Shown piece after piece: positions 1-6,781 of a stretch of DNA of 14,907 nucleotides. This DNA is from BMS3ABIN04 sp965554225 (GTDB taxonomy: Bacteria; Bacteroidota; Ignavibacteria; Ignavibacteriales; Melioribacteraceae). Under the pieces are notes generated by a model that made no database searches, had not been told where the DNA came from, and worked only from the letters and a program-made list of their open reading frames with translations. The translations under genes were made by a program, and so were the position numbers. Location: positions 1 through 14,907 of the forward strand of contig CBEVZC010000073.1 of assembly GCA_965554225.1 (NCBI GenBank). Reading direction: 5' to 3'. The first letter of the stretch is position 1. The number at the start of each line of letters is the position of its first letter.

Positions 1-1346
1 TTGAACTTGCAAAAAGAACAAAGTTTTTGAAAGATGAAATTGTAAGCGAAGAATTAAAGCAAGGCACAAAATCAATTCACGGTTTTTATGATGCCTTTAA
101 AGAGTTTTTAATCGCCGGAATAAATGAAAGTGAATTTGCCGATCTTTATTCTCAAACAATCACTTACGGATTGTTCGCCGCCCGTCTCCGTGCAGAGAAA
201 GACTTTAATAGAAAACTTGCTTACTCATACATTCCAAAATCTATTGGAATTTTAAGAGATGTTTTCAAATTTATTTCTTTGGAAGACTTACCCCAACAAA
301 TGGAAATAATAATTGATGATATTGCGGAAGTTCTTAATGTGGCAGACGCAAAAAAAATTCTTGATCAATATTATCACGAAGGCAAAGGAAGTGATCCGGT
401 TCTACATTTTTACGAAACATTCCTTTCGGTTTATGATCCGAAGACAAGAGAGAAACGCGGAGTTTATTATACTCCCGAACCGGTTGTCTCTTTTATTGTG
501 CGCTCGCTTCACCAAATTCTTAAAGATAAGTTTAATATGTCCGAAGGTCTCGCATCTAAAAATGTAACTTTACTTGATCCAGCCGGCGGAACACTTAGCT
601 TTTTGGCAAAAGCAATTGAAACAGCAGTTAAAGAATTTGAAAATAAATACGGCAAAGGTGCTGTTAAATCATTTTTAAAAGATCAGATTCTGCAAAATTA
701 TTATTCGTTCGAATTGATGATGGCTCCTTATGCAATCGGGCATATGAAAATGTCTTTCCTTTTGGAAGAACTTGGCTACAAAATGGAAGACGATGAGCGT
801 GTAAAATATTATTTAACCAACACTCTGGAAATGAAAGAACTTGATGAATCAAAATTTCCCGGAATGTCATCACTCTCTCACGAAAGCCACGAAGCCGGAA
901 AAGTTAAAAAGAAAGTGCCGATTCTTGTTGTTCTCGGCAATCCTCCTTATTCAGGGCATTCTTCAAATACCGGTGAATGGATTTCTGAAACAATAAAAGA
1001 ATATTATCAAGTTGATGGAAAACCTCTTGGAGAGAAAAATCCCAAATGGCTGCAAGACGATTATGTTAAATTCATTCGCTTTTCTCAATGGAAAATTGAC
1101 CAAGCGGGTGAAGGAGTTTTAGGATTTATAACGAACCACAGCTATCTCGATAACCCGACTTTCAGAGGAATGCGACAATCTTTGATGAACAGCTTTGATG
1201 AAATTTACATACTTGATTTGCACGGCAACAGTTTGAAAAAAGAAAAGGCGCCTGATGGAAGCAAAGATGAAAATGTTTTCGATATTATGCAAGGTGTTGC
1301 GGTTTGTTTTATGATAAAGTATAAAAAGGCGAATAGAAACCGATGA
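1..1346 (+). pseudogene. Type ISP-like restriction-modification enzyme, methyltransferase part (5' open, 3' cut by insertion)
   Basis: N6-adenine DNA methyltransferase portion of a single-chain (type ISP/IIG-like) restriction-modification enzyme. The frame is open to position 1, so the gene starts upstream; TTG at 27 is only the first start-like codon. Numbering from that codon, a TPxxVV motif (GVYYTPEPVV) lies near residues 145-154, the SAM-binding motif DPAGGT near 184-189 and the catalytic NPPY near 305-308. The family-typical IYILDLHGN and ENVFDIMQGVAV stretches follow. Known ISP enzymes carry a nuclease and a helicase before the methylase, which would lie outside the window. The frame ends NR-stop inside a palindrome of the inserted repeat (TGA at 1344-1346), just where the family continues into its target-recognition domain. 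That missing part reappears at 2164. Interruption is clear from the two halves; whether the half-protein works is unknown. Confidence 0.85.
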
Positions 1347-1520
1347 ATCGGTTCTTTGCTCTTTGTTCGTTTTACTGCCTCACGACTGAAGTCGTGGGTT
1401 ATTCAAAACAATCAGTTGTTGTAACCCACAATTTCATTTGTGTAGAATTAACCCACGGATTTATCCGTGGGTGTATAGAAAGGGAAACAAAAATACAAAC
1501 CGTTTCAACGGTATATTAAA
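1336..1520 (+). repeat. Structured direct repeat, copy A, upstream of the transposase
   Basis: Imperfect direct repeat of about 185 bp, matched by copy B at 1966-2151 (offset 630-632). In 1381-1472 only one base differs from copy B (1424 versus 2055). It holds palindromes in order: AACCGAT-GA-ATCGGTT (1338-1353), CACGACT-GA-AGTCGTG in 1381-1396 (the outer base pair is spoiled by T1380), ACCCACGGAT-TT-ATCCGTGGGT (1451-1472) and ACCGTT-TC-AACGGT (1499-1512). Weaker stems (AACAA-TCAG-TTGTT; CACAA..TTGTG) lie between. Such palindromes beside a Y1 transposase gene resemble the REP sequences that RAYT transposases are thought to act on. The copy runs into the Shine-Dalgarno of the transposase gene. 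Confidence 0.85.
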
Positions 1521-1532
1521 GGAGCAATAAAT

Positions 1533-1976
1533 ATGTCACACTCATTAACCAAAATATGGATACACTTAATCTTCGGTACAAAGGAGAGAATGCCGTTAAT
1601 AAAAGAGTCCTTTGAAAAAAAATTGTTTTCACATATAAACCAGATAATTGAGAATGATTTTAAAAGTTTTATATCTGCCATCAACGGAACTTCCGACCAT
1701 ATTCATATTCTTATGCTTCAAAACCAGAATTACTCAATTGCAGATATTGCAAAGAACATTAAAGGAAATTCATCTCACTGGATAAATCAAAATGGATTTA
1801 TAAAAAGTAAATTTGCGTGGCAAACCGGTTATGGCGCTTTTTCAGTAAGTGAATCTATGATTGATAAAGTAAAGAGCTATATTGAAAATCAAAAAGAACA
1901 TCATAAGAGGATGAGTTTTGCAGAAGAATATAAGAGGTTTGAAATAAAGTACGGGTTTACGGATGGAAACCGATGA
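1533..1976 (+). CDS. REP-associated tyrosine transposase (IS200/IS605-like, Y1 HUH)
   Basis: A 147-residue protein of the Y1_Tnp (IS200-like) superfamily. It carries the HUH metal-binding pair H56-I-H58 in TSDHIHIL, the family block FAWQTGYGAFSV (94-105) and the likely catalytic Tyr116 in SYIENQ followed by EHH (122-124). Such enzymes nick and rejoin single-stranded DNA at hairpins. The start ATG has a strong AAAGGAG at 1518-1524. The protein ends ..KYGFTDGNR, and its stop lies inside the first palindrome of repeat B. Many relatives have a few more residues after KYG (an acidic-aromatic tail), so the C-terminus may be slightly truncated. The catalytic residues are intact, so activity is possible. 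Confidence 0.88.
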   Translation: MSHSLTKIWIHLIFGTKERMPLIKESFEKKLFSHINQIIENDFKSFISAINGTSDHIHILMLQNQNYSIADIAKNIKGNSSHWINQNGFIKSKFAWQTGYGAFSVSESMIDKVKSYIENQKEHHKRMSFAEEYKRFEIKYGFTDGNR

Positions 1977-2151
1977 ATCGGTTTCTTTAGGTATCTGTCT
2001 TTGTACTGCCCCACGACTGAAGTCGTGGGTTATTCAAAACAATCAGTTGTTGTAGCCCACAATTTCATTTGTGTAGAATTAACCCACGGATTTATCCGTG
2101 GGTCGATAGAAAAGGAAAACAAAAATACAAACCGTTTCAACGGTTTATTGA
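1966..2151 (+). repeat. Structured direct repeat, copy B, downstream of the transposase
   Basis: Second copy of the repeat. Its palindromes are AAACCGAT-GA-ATCGGTTT (1967-1984), CCCACGACT-GA-AGTCGTGGG (2010-2029), ACCCACGGAT-TT-ATCCGTGGGT (2082-2103) and AAACCGTT-TC-AACGGTTT (2129-2146). Its first and last stems are longer and more perfect than those of copy A. The transposase stop codon TGA lies in the loop region of the first palindrome, exactly as the methyltransferase stop does in copy A. The copy ends next to the AAAAGGA that precedes ATG 2164. Confidence 0.85.
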
Positions 2152-2163
2152 AAAGGAAATATT

Positions 2164-3432
2164 ATGGCTAAAGTATATCACTCGGAAATTTTTGGATTAA
2201 GAGAAGCCAAATACGATTGGTTGAATAAACACAATATTAATAATGTAAAGTGGAATAAACTTGAACCCAGAAGTGATTTTTATTTGTTTATAGAGCAAAA
2301 TCGAAATCTCCAACTAAAATACTCTGCTTATTTTTTAGTTAATGAACTTTTCCCATTAAATAATACTGGTATTGTTACTAAACGGGATTCTTTTGTTATT
2401 GGAATTAATAAAAATGAAATAACTCAAAGACTTAGAATTTTTTCAGACCAATCCCTTTCTGATGAATTTGTTTCAAGAAGTTTGAAATTACCTTTGAAAG
2501 ATAAAGATAAATGGAATTTACCCGAAGCAAGAAAACAATTTTTTCATAACAAAGATTTCCAAAGTTTTTTTTCTCAAATTCAATATCGTCCTTTTGATAA
2601 ACGGTGGATATTTTATCATCCCACATTGGTTGCGAGACGAGTAGAAAAAGTTATGATTCATCTTCTCCAAGATAATCTTTCAGTTTGCATCGGTCGTCAA
2701 GGAAGTGTTACTGGTTCAAATAATTATGATATTGTATTTATCTCAGATAATATTGTAGACCTTAATTTATTTAGGAGAGGCGGTGAATTAGTTTTTCCTC
2801 TTTATATCTATCCTGATTTGAGTAAAAAAGATTTATTCAGTGAACACGAAACTGGAGGGAAAAAACCAAACATAAAACCTGAATTGTTTGAAGAACTTAA
2901 AAAGAATTTCTGGGAATCCATCCCTTTGGGAAAAAAAGAAGTAACGCCGGAAGAAATATTTTATTACATCTACGCCGTTCTTTACAGCAACACCTACCGC
3001 ACAAAATACGCAGAGTTCTTAAAGATAGATTTCCCGCGTATCCCCTTCACAAAAGATTATAAATTATTTATTCAACTTGGAAAATTTGGTAAACAACTTG
3101 CAGATTTACATTTGCTGAAAAGTAAAGATTTAGATAAAACAATTTCCAAATTCCCAAATGAAGGAAGCAACAAAGTTGAAAAGCCAAAATATGAGAATGA
3201 GAAAGTCTGGATAAACAAAGAACAATATTTTGATGGGATTGAAGAAGAAGTTTGGCAATATCAAATCGGCGGTTATCAAGTCTGTGAGAAATGGTTAAAG
3301 GACAGAAAAAAAAGGACACTTACTTTAGATGAAATAAAAACCTATTGTAAAATTGTAACTTCTCTTTCAAAGACAATTGATTTACAAATTGAAATAGATA
3401 AATATTTTGAAGAAGTTGAGAAAACGGTATAA
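2164..3432 (+). pseudogene. Type ISP-like restriction-modification enzyme, C-terminal target-recognition part
   Basis: A 422-residue continuation of the enzyme cut at 1346. Family-typical blocks are visible in order: KVYHSEIFGLREAKYDWL (3-20), FDKRWIFYHP (144-153), FPLYIYPD (211-218), YAVLYSNTYRTKYAEFLKID (270-289) with FPRIP just after, and VWQYQIGGYQVCEKWLKDRK (363-382). This region sets DNA specificity in type ISP/IIL enzymes. An in-frame TGA at 2149-2151 blocks read-through from the repeat. ATG 2164 is preceded by AAAAGGA (2151-2157), a fair ribosome-binding site, so this half could be translated as a separate subunit. No frameshift is seen within it, so it may be a split, still usable gene rather than dead; I lean to inactivation. 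Confidence 0.8.
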
Positions 3433-3461
3433 AAAGTGCCTCAAGCCGAAATTGTTTTCGC

Positions 3462-3483
3462 ACCTGCCTGCCGGCAGGCAGGT
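3462..3483. repeat. Perfect 22-bp GC-rich palindrome
   Basis: ACCTGCCTGCC followed directly by its exact reverse complement, with no loop. It is strikingly GC-rich against the AT-rich surroundings. From general knowledge, palindromes of the CCTGCC/GGCAGG type are dispersed between genes in many Bacteroidota and Ignavibacteria genomes. A terminator role for the upstream gene is possible, but no T-run follows. Confidence 0.8.
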
Positions 3484-3558
3484 TTGGCATTTTAGAATTT
3501 TTAGGGTTAATCGTTCCGTTTCGGCTTTGTTGTTTAGCGTAGTTCGTAAATGGAAGTT

Positions 3559-3573
3559 TCCGCCAGAGGCGGA
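3559..3573. repeat. Short GC-rich inverted repeat
   Basis: TCCGCC-AGA-GGCGGA: a 6-bp stem with a 3-base loop in AT-rich intergenic DNA. It resembles another dispersed palindrome type of this bacterial group. Only this copy is seen in the window. Confidence 0.65.
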
Positions 3574-3733
3574 CAAGTTGTTCTAATTAAAAAGTTATTT
3601 AATAAATTCGGCATTGTTGTTTTGGGAAGCAGATTAAGCGTAACATTCTCCCTCACCAAAATATTGAATTGGAACTATAAAATGTTTACTTTATATTTAA
3701 ATAAAAATAATCTTTGTATAATATGAGGAAAAT

Positions 3734-3913
3734 ATGATTACAAAAGAACTCATTAAACGTAAAATTGATAGAATGCCAAATGAATTTTTGGACAAAGTAT
3801 ATAATTACATCAACACTCTTACTTCTACAAAGAAAAGAACAAAAAAAATACATGCATATAAATTAAGAGGACAATTTGACGATGTAAATATTAGAGAAAA
3901 AGCATATGAATAA
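3734..3913 (+). CDS. VapB-like antitoxin of a vapBC locus
   Basis: A 59-residue protein beginning MITKELIKRKIDRMP and ending IREKAYE. It starts at ATG 3734 behind GAGGAA (3725-3730). It has the size, basic middle part and position expected of the antitoxin of a type II PIN-toxin pair. The N-terminal half (KRKIDRMPNEFLDKVYNYIN) looks helical, as in DUF2281-like antitoxins. The C-terminal tail would bind the toxin. Its stop overlaps the toxin start by 8 bases (3906-3913), the usual translational coupling of such pairs. The call rests mainly on this arrangement. Since the toxin partner is broken, it may be an orphan antitoxin. Confidence 0.7.
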   Translation: MITKELIKRKIDRMPNEFLDKVYNYINTLTSTKKRTKKIHAYKLRGQFDDVNIREKAYE

Positions 3914-4220
3914 TATTTTGCTTGATACCAATTTACTAATTTATGCTATCGACGAAGATTCAAAATATTATAATTCTGTCCAAAAGATCTTAGATAATGA
4001 ATCGAATAATTTATTTACAACATCAAAAAATATTTCAGAGTTCCTTTCTGTTATTACCCGCTATCCAAATAAAAGTATTCTCCTCACGGACTTAAGATTC
4101 ACGATTATGAAATTATTAGTATTGCGCTATCATATAAGATTAAAAGTATTTTCATATAACACCTTAAATTTTCCTAACAAGATGGCAAATAAGTATAAAA
4201 ATGTCCCGTTCCGGAAATGA
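3906..4220 (+). pseudogene. VapC-like PIN-domain toxin, shortened and frameshifted
   Basis: The N-terminus is a clear PIN domain: ILLDTNLLIYAIDE with the first metal-binding Asp at residue 7, then SKNISEFLSVITRYP with the conserved Glu at about 45. After residue about 55 the frame is lost. The family's C-terminal KIHDYEIISIALSYKIKSIF appears in a different frame at 4094-4153 and stops at 4157-4159. The original frame then resumes with a plausible NTLNF (about 4155-4171). About 40 residues normally found between the ITRYP and KIHD segments are missing. An internal deletion plus at least one other indel have therefore destroyed the RNase toxin. The 104-residue open frame is only the accidental read-through of these pieces. 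Confidence 0.78.
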
Positions 4221-4517
4221 AGGGATAGTCAAAAGGACATAAATTACGTGATAAAGGAAGCCTTATAAATAAAACAAAAAGCAATTAACAATCTTTTAAT
4301 CTTACTTTTTTTTCTCTTCTTCATCCCAAAGTAAATACGCATAACATAGACATTAATTTTATCCATTTATCAGCGTATAGGAATTAGCAATAGTTTTAAC
4401 AATAAATTTGGTAAATATATTTGGTAGTAGTTTTTTAGTATGTCATCCCTCTTTTGGCTGCGGGTTATTCAAAGAAGTTCACTTTGGGATTTGCACCGCC
4501 GTTACATGTTAGCAAAA
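4221..4517. other. Non-coding stretch between two toxin-antitoxin loci
   Basis: About 300 bp with no credible gene, lying downstream of both the plus-strand vapC remnant and the minus-strand yafQ. A 10-bp perfect inverted repeat, ATCCCAAAGT (4323-4332) and ACTTTGGGAT (4481-4490), spans 168 bp. ATACGC (4335-4340) and GCGTAT (4373-4378) form a second pair inside it. A T-run (4307-4314) could help end plus-strand transcription. A GC-rich patch (4489-4514) contrasts with the surroundings and may be a cassette scar or repeat. Confidence 0.5.
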
Positions 4518-4784
4518 TTATTTAAATAGGTCGGAATGTGAACCTGTTCTTTCTAATATTAATTCGTCTTCAGTTATTCTGTAAATTAATATCCAATCCG
4601 GTTCTATATGGCAGTCTCGATAATTCTCAAATTTTCCGCTTAATGGATGGTCTTTATATTTTGGTTCCAGTTTATTTTGGCTCAATAACTTTTCTATAAT
4701 AATAATAAGTTTTGATAAATTCTTTTGCTGTTTCTTTATTTTCTTATAATCTTTTTTGAATTGTGTTGTATAAATCAATTTCAA
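4518..4784 (-). CDS. yafQ: YafQ-family mRNA interferase toxin
   Basis: An 88-residue toxin of the RelE/ParE superfamily, YafQ branch, which cleaves mRNA on the ribosome and is neutralised by DinJ. The sequence matches the family well: HPLSGKFENYRDCHIEPDWI then LIYRITEDELILERTGSHSDLF. The residues known to matter in E. coli YafQ are all present at an offset of four: His46, His59, Asp63, His83 and Phe87. It starts with TTG at 4784-4782. The antitoxin stop TGA (4783-4781) overlaps this start in the tetranucleotide TTGA, so translation is likely coupled. Length is normal and I see no damage, so it is probably functional. Confidence 0.93.
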   Translation of the reverse strand: MKLIYTTQFKKDYKKIKKQQKNLSKLIIIIEKLLSQNKLEPKYKDHPLSGKFENYRDCHIEPDWILIYRITEDELILERTGSHSDLFK

Positions 4785-5041
4785 TTATTAAGTTCCCTAA
4801 GTAATTCTTTAGTGTTTGAAACTTCATGGAGTTCTTTTCCACTTTCAGATTTTAGCAATGTTTCTTCCGTTAATTTATTAGGGATCTTTATTTCGAAAGG
4901 TATACCTTTAGTTAACGATACTTGAGTTAAAAATATTGAAATTGCTTCAGACATACTAATATTTAATTTGCTTAATATTTTTTGTGCTTTTGTTTTGACC
5001 TTTGGGTCAATTCTTGTTTGGATTATTGCTGTTTTAGGCAT
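4781..5041 (-). CDS. dinJ: DinJ/RelB-family antitoxin
   Basis: An 86-residue antitoxin partner of the adjacent YafQ. The N-terminus PKTAIIQTRIDPKVKTKAQK with LSKLNISMSEAISIFLTQV is the RelB/DinJ ribbon-helix-helix DNA-binding region, and KGIPFEIKIPNK is the family's typical linker. The acidic C-terminal tail would wrap the toxin. I chose ATG at 5041 because the homology begins there and AAAGG lies about 7 bases upstream on this strand. The frame stays open to 5188, but that extension resembles nothing. DinJ-type antitoxins usually repress their own promoter. The inverted repeat ATTTG-CATTA-CAAAT (5069-5083), 28 bases upstream of the start, is a possible operator. Confidence 0.92.
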   Translation of the reverse strand: MPKTAIIQTRIDPKVKTKAQKILSKLNISMSEAISIFLTQVSLTKGIPFEIKIPNKLTEETLLKSESGKELHEVSNTKELLRELNN

Positions 5042-5068
5042 AATAGACCTTTGAATTATTGTATTGAC

Positions 5069-5083
5069 ATTTGCATTACAAAT
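5069..5083 (-). promoter_or_regulatory. Possible operator of the dinJ-yafQ pair
   Basis: Inverted repeat ATTTG-CATTA-CAAAT placed 28-42 bases upstream of the dinJ start. This is where an autoregulated toxin-antitoxin operon would keep its operator. On the minus strand it overlaps TATTTG, which resembles part of the Bacteroidota -7 promoter element. Five-base arms are short enough to be chance. Confidence 0.3.
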
Positions 5084-5223
5084 ATGAGGAAAATATTTTT
5101 CAAAATCAATAGTCTTTTCTCTATCGGCATTAAACACATAACCCGTAAACGGTGTCGGAAAGACGGCGGGCAATTGTTTAATAAACATTTTAACTTAGGG
5201 CGGCGGTTAAAAAACGTCACTAA

Positions 5224-5484
5224 AAAGATGGAGTTCTTATATTCAAAAGATTATTTTTCTTTTTCTTCTTCTCTTTTATTATTCCCTTTTATGCACAGGA
5301 TAATCTCGAGTTAACCAAACTATATGAACAAGATCAAAACTCTAGAAGAGTTAAGAAAATTGACTGGAAAGTTTTATTAAAGCAAGATTCTATTCGTAGA
5401 GTAAAAGTATTAAAGTTTGTTGAAGAAAAGAAAATATCAACAGCAAACGATCTTTTCCACGTCTCAACTTTCTCTCGTTCGTAG
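5224..5484 (+). pseudogene. Fragment of a secreted DUF6624-like protein
   Basis: In frame 1 a signal-peptide-like stretch (KRLFFFFFFSFIIPFYAQ) leads into ELTKLYEQDQNSRRVKKIDW and then KQDSIRRVKVLKFVEEKKIS-TANDLFH. This strongly resembles the start of DUF6624 proteins (acidic DQ..R, W, D..RR.RV, then a D.YHAA segment). The homology breaks off at His (5458-5460) and a stop follows at 5482. No usable start codon exists in this frame: the only nearby ATG (5228) is in another frame, so a 5' frameshift is likely too. The 3' two thirds of the family are missing. Family assignment is from memory of the motif pattern and is moderately sure; that it is a remnant is surer. Confidence 0.55.
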
Positions 5485-5590
5485 TTTCACATTTGACGTC
5501 TCACGTTAATTTGTTAATTTAAGAGCAAAATATTTTGAAAAATATAAAATAATATTCACTTCATATTCAAACACAATTGTGAGGTAAAAA

Positions 5591-6739
5591 ATGGATTTTG
5601 GACTAACTGAAGAACAAGTAATGATTCAACAAACTGCCAGGGATTTTGCACAGACAGAAATTGCTCCGACTGCTATTGAACGGGATAAAAATGCTGTTTT
5701 CCCGACTGAGATAGTGAAAAAATTAGGTGAGTTAGGATTTATGGGAATGATGGTTGACCCGAAGTATGACGGTGCCGGAATGGATACGGTAAGCTATGTT
5801 TTAGCAATGATTGAAATATCAAAAGTTGACGCAAGCGTTGGTGTAATTATGTCGGTTAATAATTCGCTTGTAACATTCGGACTTGAAAGATGGGGATCGG
5901 ATTTTATAAAAGAAAAATATCTTAAACCGTTAGCAAGAGGCGAAAAGCTTGGCGCTTTTGCTCTTTCGGAACCGGAAGCGGGAAGTGATGCTACGCAGCA
6001 GAAAACCATGGCGGAAAAAGACGGAGATCATTGGGTGCTGAACGGTATGAAGAATTGGATTACTAACGGTATGTCCGCCGATTATTATATAGTAATGGCA
6101 CAAACAGATAAAGAAAAAAGGCATAAAGGTATTACAGCTTTTCTGGTTGAAAAGGGAACGCCCGGATTTGATCATGGAGTTAAAGAAGATAAGCTCGGAA
6201 TACGAAGTTCAGATACATGCTCTTTAAGTTTTACAAATTGCAGAGTTCCGGAAGAGAATGTTATTTGGGAAGTAGGTAAAGGTTTTAACTTTGCTATGAA
6301 TACATTAAACGGCGGCAGATACGGAATTGCTTCGCAAGCAGTCGGCATAGCCGAAGGAGCTTACGAAGCTGCTCTAAAATATTCTTTGGAAAGGAAAGCA
6401 TTTGGTACTGAAATCTTTAATCATCAAGCAATTCAATTTAAACTTTCCGATATGGCTATTAAAGTAGATGCGTCGAAACTTTTAACTTTACGTGCCGCTG
6501 CGTTAAAAGATGCCGGTAAAGATTACATTAAAGAAGCTTCTATGGCTAAACTTTTCGCCTCGGAAGCTGCTGTACATTGTGCGCTGGAAGCTGTGCAGAT
6601 TCATGGCGGTTATGGTTATGTTAGAGAATATCAAGTAGAAAGATATTTGCGTGATGCAAAAATTACGGAAATTTATGAAGGAACTTCCGAAATACAAAGA
6701 ATGATTATTGCACGAATGATAAAGAATGAAATCCAATAA
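5591..6739 (+). CDS. Acyl-CoA dehydrogenase (short-chain/butyryl-CoA type)
   Basis: A 382-residue flavoprotein that oxidises acyl-CoA to trans-2-enoyl-CoA, passing electrons to an electron-transfer flavoprotein. Length and motifs match short-chain/butyryl-CoA dehydrogenases: FALSEPEAGSDA (123-134), KNWITNG (154-160), the RKAFG substrate/FAD region, QIHGGYGY, and YEGTSEIQ with the catalytic base Glu363. ATG 5591 has GAGG at 5580-5583. It is a single gene with no ETF neighbours, so the exact acyl substrate cannot be told. It marks the return from the eroded accessory region to intact chromosome. A 42-base gap leads to the DUF2442 gene, so co-transcription is possible. Confidence 0.95.
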   Translation: MDFGLTEEQVMIQQTARDFAQTEIAPTAIERDKNAVFPTEIVKKLGELGFMGMMVDPKYDGAGMDTVSYVLAMIEISKVDASVGVIMSVNNSLVTFGLERWGSDFIKEKYLKPLARGEKLGAFALSEPEAGSDATQQKTMAEKDGDHWVLNGMKNWITNGMSADYYIVMAQTDKEKRHKGITAFLVEKGTPGFDHGVKEDKLGIRSSDTCSLSFTNCRVPEENVIWEVGKGFNFAMNTLNGGRYGIASQAVGIAEGAYEAALKYSLERKAFGTEIFNHQAIQFKLSDMAIKVDASKLLTLRAAALKDAGKDYIKEASMAKLFASEAAVHCALEAVQIHGGYGYVREYQVERYLRDAKITEIYEGTSEIQRMIIARMIKNEIQ

Positions 6740-6781
6740 CATTAAGATTAAAGAATAAAGAGAAAAGACTAAAGATTAAAA

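Larger units (their letters stand above)
1336..2155 (+). mobile_element. RAYT/IS200-like insertion splitting the restriction-modification gene
   Basis: Composite insert of about 0.8 kb: structured repeat A, transposase gene, structured repeat B. It sits between the methyltransferase and target-recognition halves of one restriction-modification gene. Joining codons before about 1336 to the frame just upstream of 2164 (..KYKKAN then KGNIMAKVYH..) would give a continuous protein of normal layout, so little or no host sequence seems lost. IS200/IS605-type elements do not make target duplications, and none is obvious. RAYT genes are usually single-copy residents between genes, so a location inside a coding gene is atypical. 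Exact ends cannot be fixed without an empty-site homologue. Confidence 0.75.
3433..3733. other. Non-coding stretch with dispersed palindromes
   Basis: About 300 bp without a credible gene between the restriction-modification remnant and the vapBC locus. It holds a perfect 22-bp palindrome (3462-3483) and a second palindrome (3559-3573). A 9-bp inverted pair, AAGCCGAAA (3443-3451) with TTTCGGCTT (3519-3527), encloses the first one. TATAAT occurs at 3717-3722, only 12 bases before ATG 3734 and without a convincing -35 box, so I do not call a promoter. Confidence 0.6.

Noticed and set aside
1336..2151. CRISPR array or long terminal repeats
   Set aside because: There are only two copies, of about 185 bp, with a HUH transposase between them. 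No spacers, no cas genes and no integrase were seen.
3694..3733. Sigma-70-like promoter for the vapBC locus (TATAAT at 3717)
   Set aside because: No -35 box at proper distance, and the start of transcription would fall almost on the start codon.
4440..4517. Integron attC-like site downstream of yafQ (GCTAAC...AACGGCGG on the minus strand)
   Set aside because: No complementary GTTRRRY end or matching stem occurs downstream, and there is no integrase gene; the resemblance is limited to a short patch.
5042..5188. Longer version of the dinJ antitoxin starting at 5188
   Set aside because: The added 49 residues resemble no antitoxin, while the family homology and a ribosome-binding site fit the start at 5041.
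4982..5314. Plus-strand open frame opposite the antitoxin
   Set aside because: It is antisense to dinJ, has no recognisable domain and overlaps the DUF6624-like fragment in a different frame.
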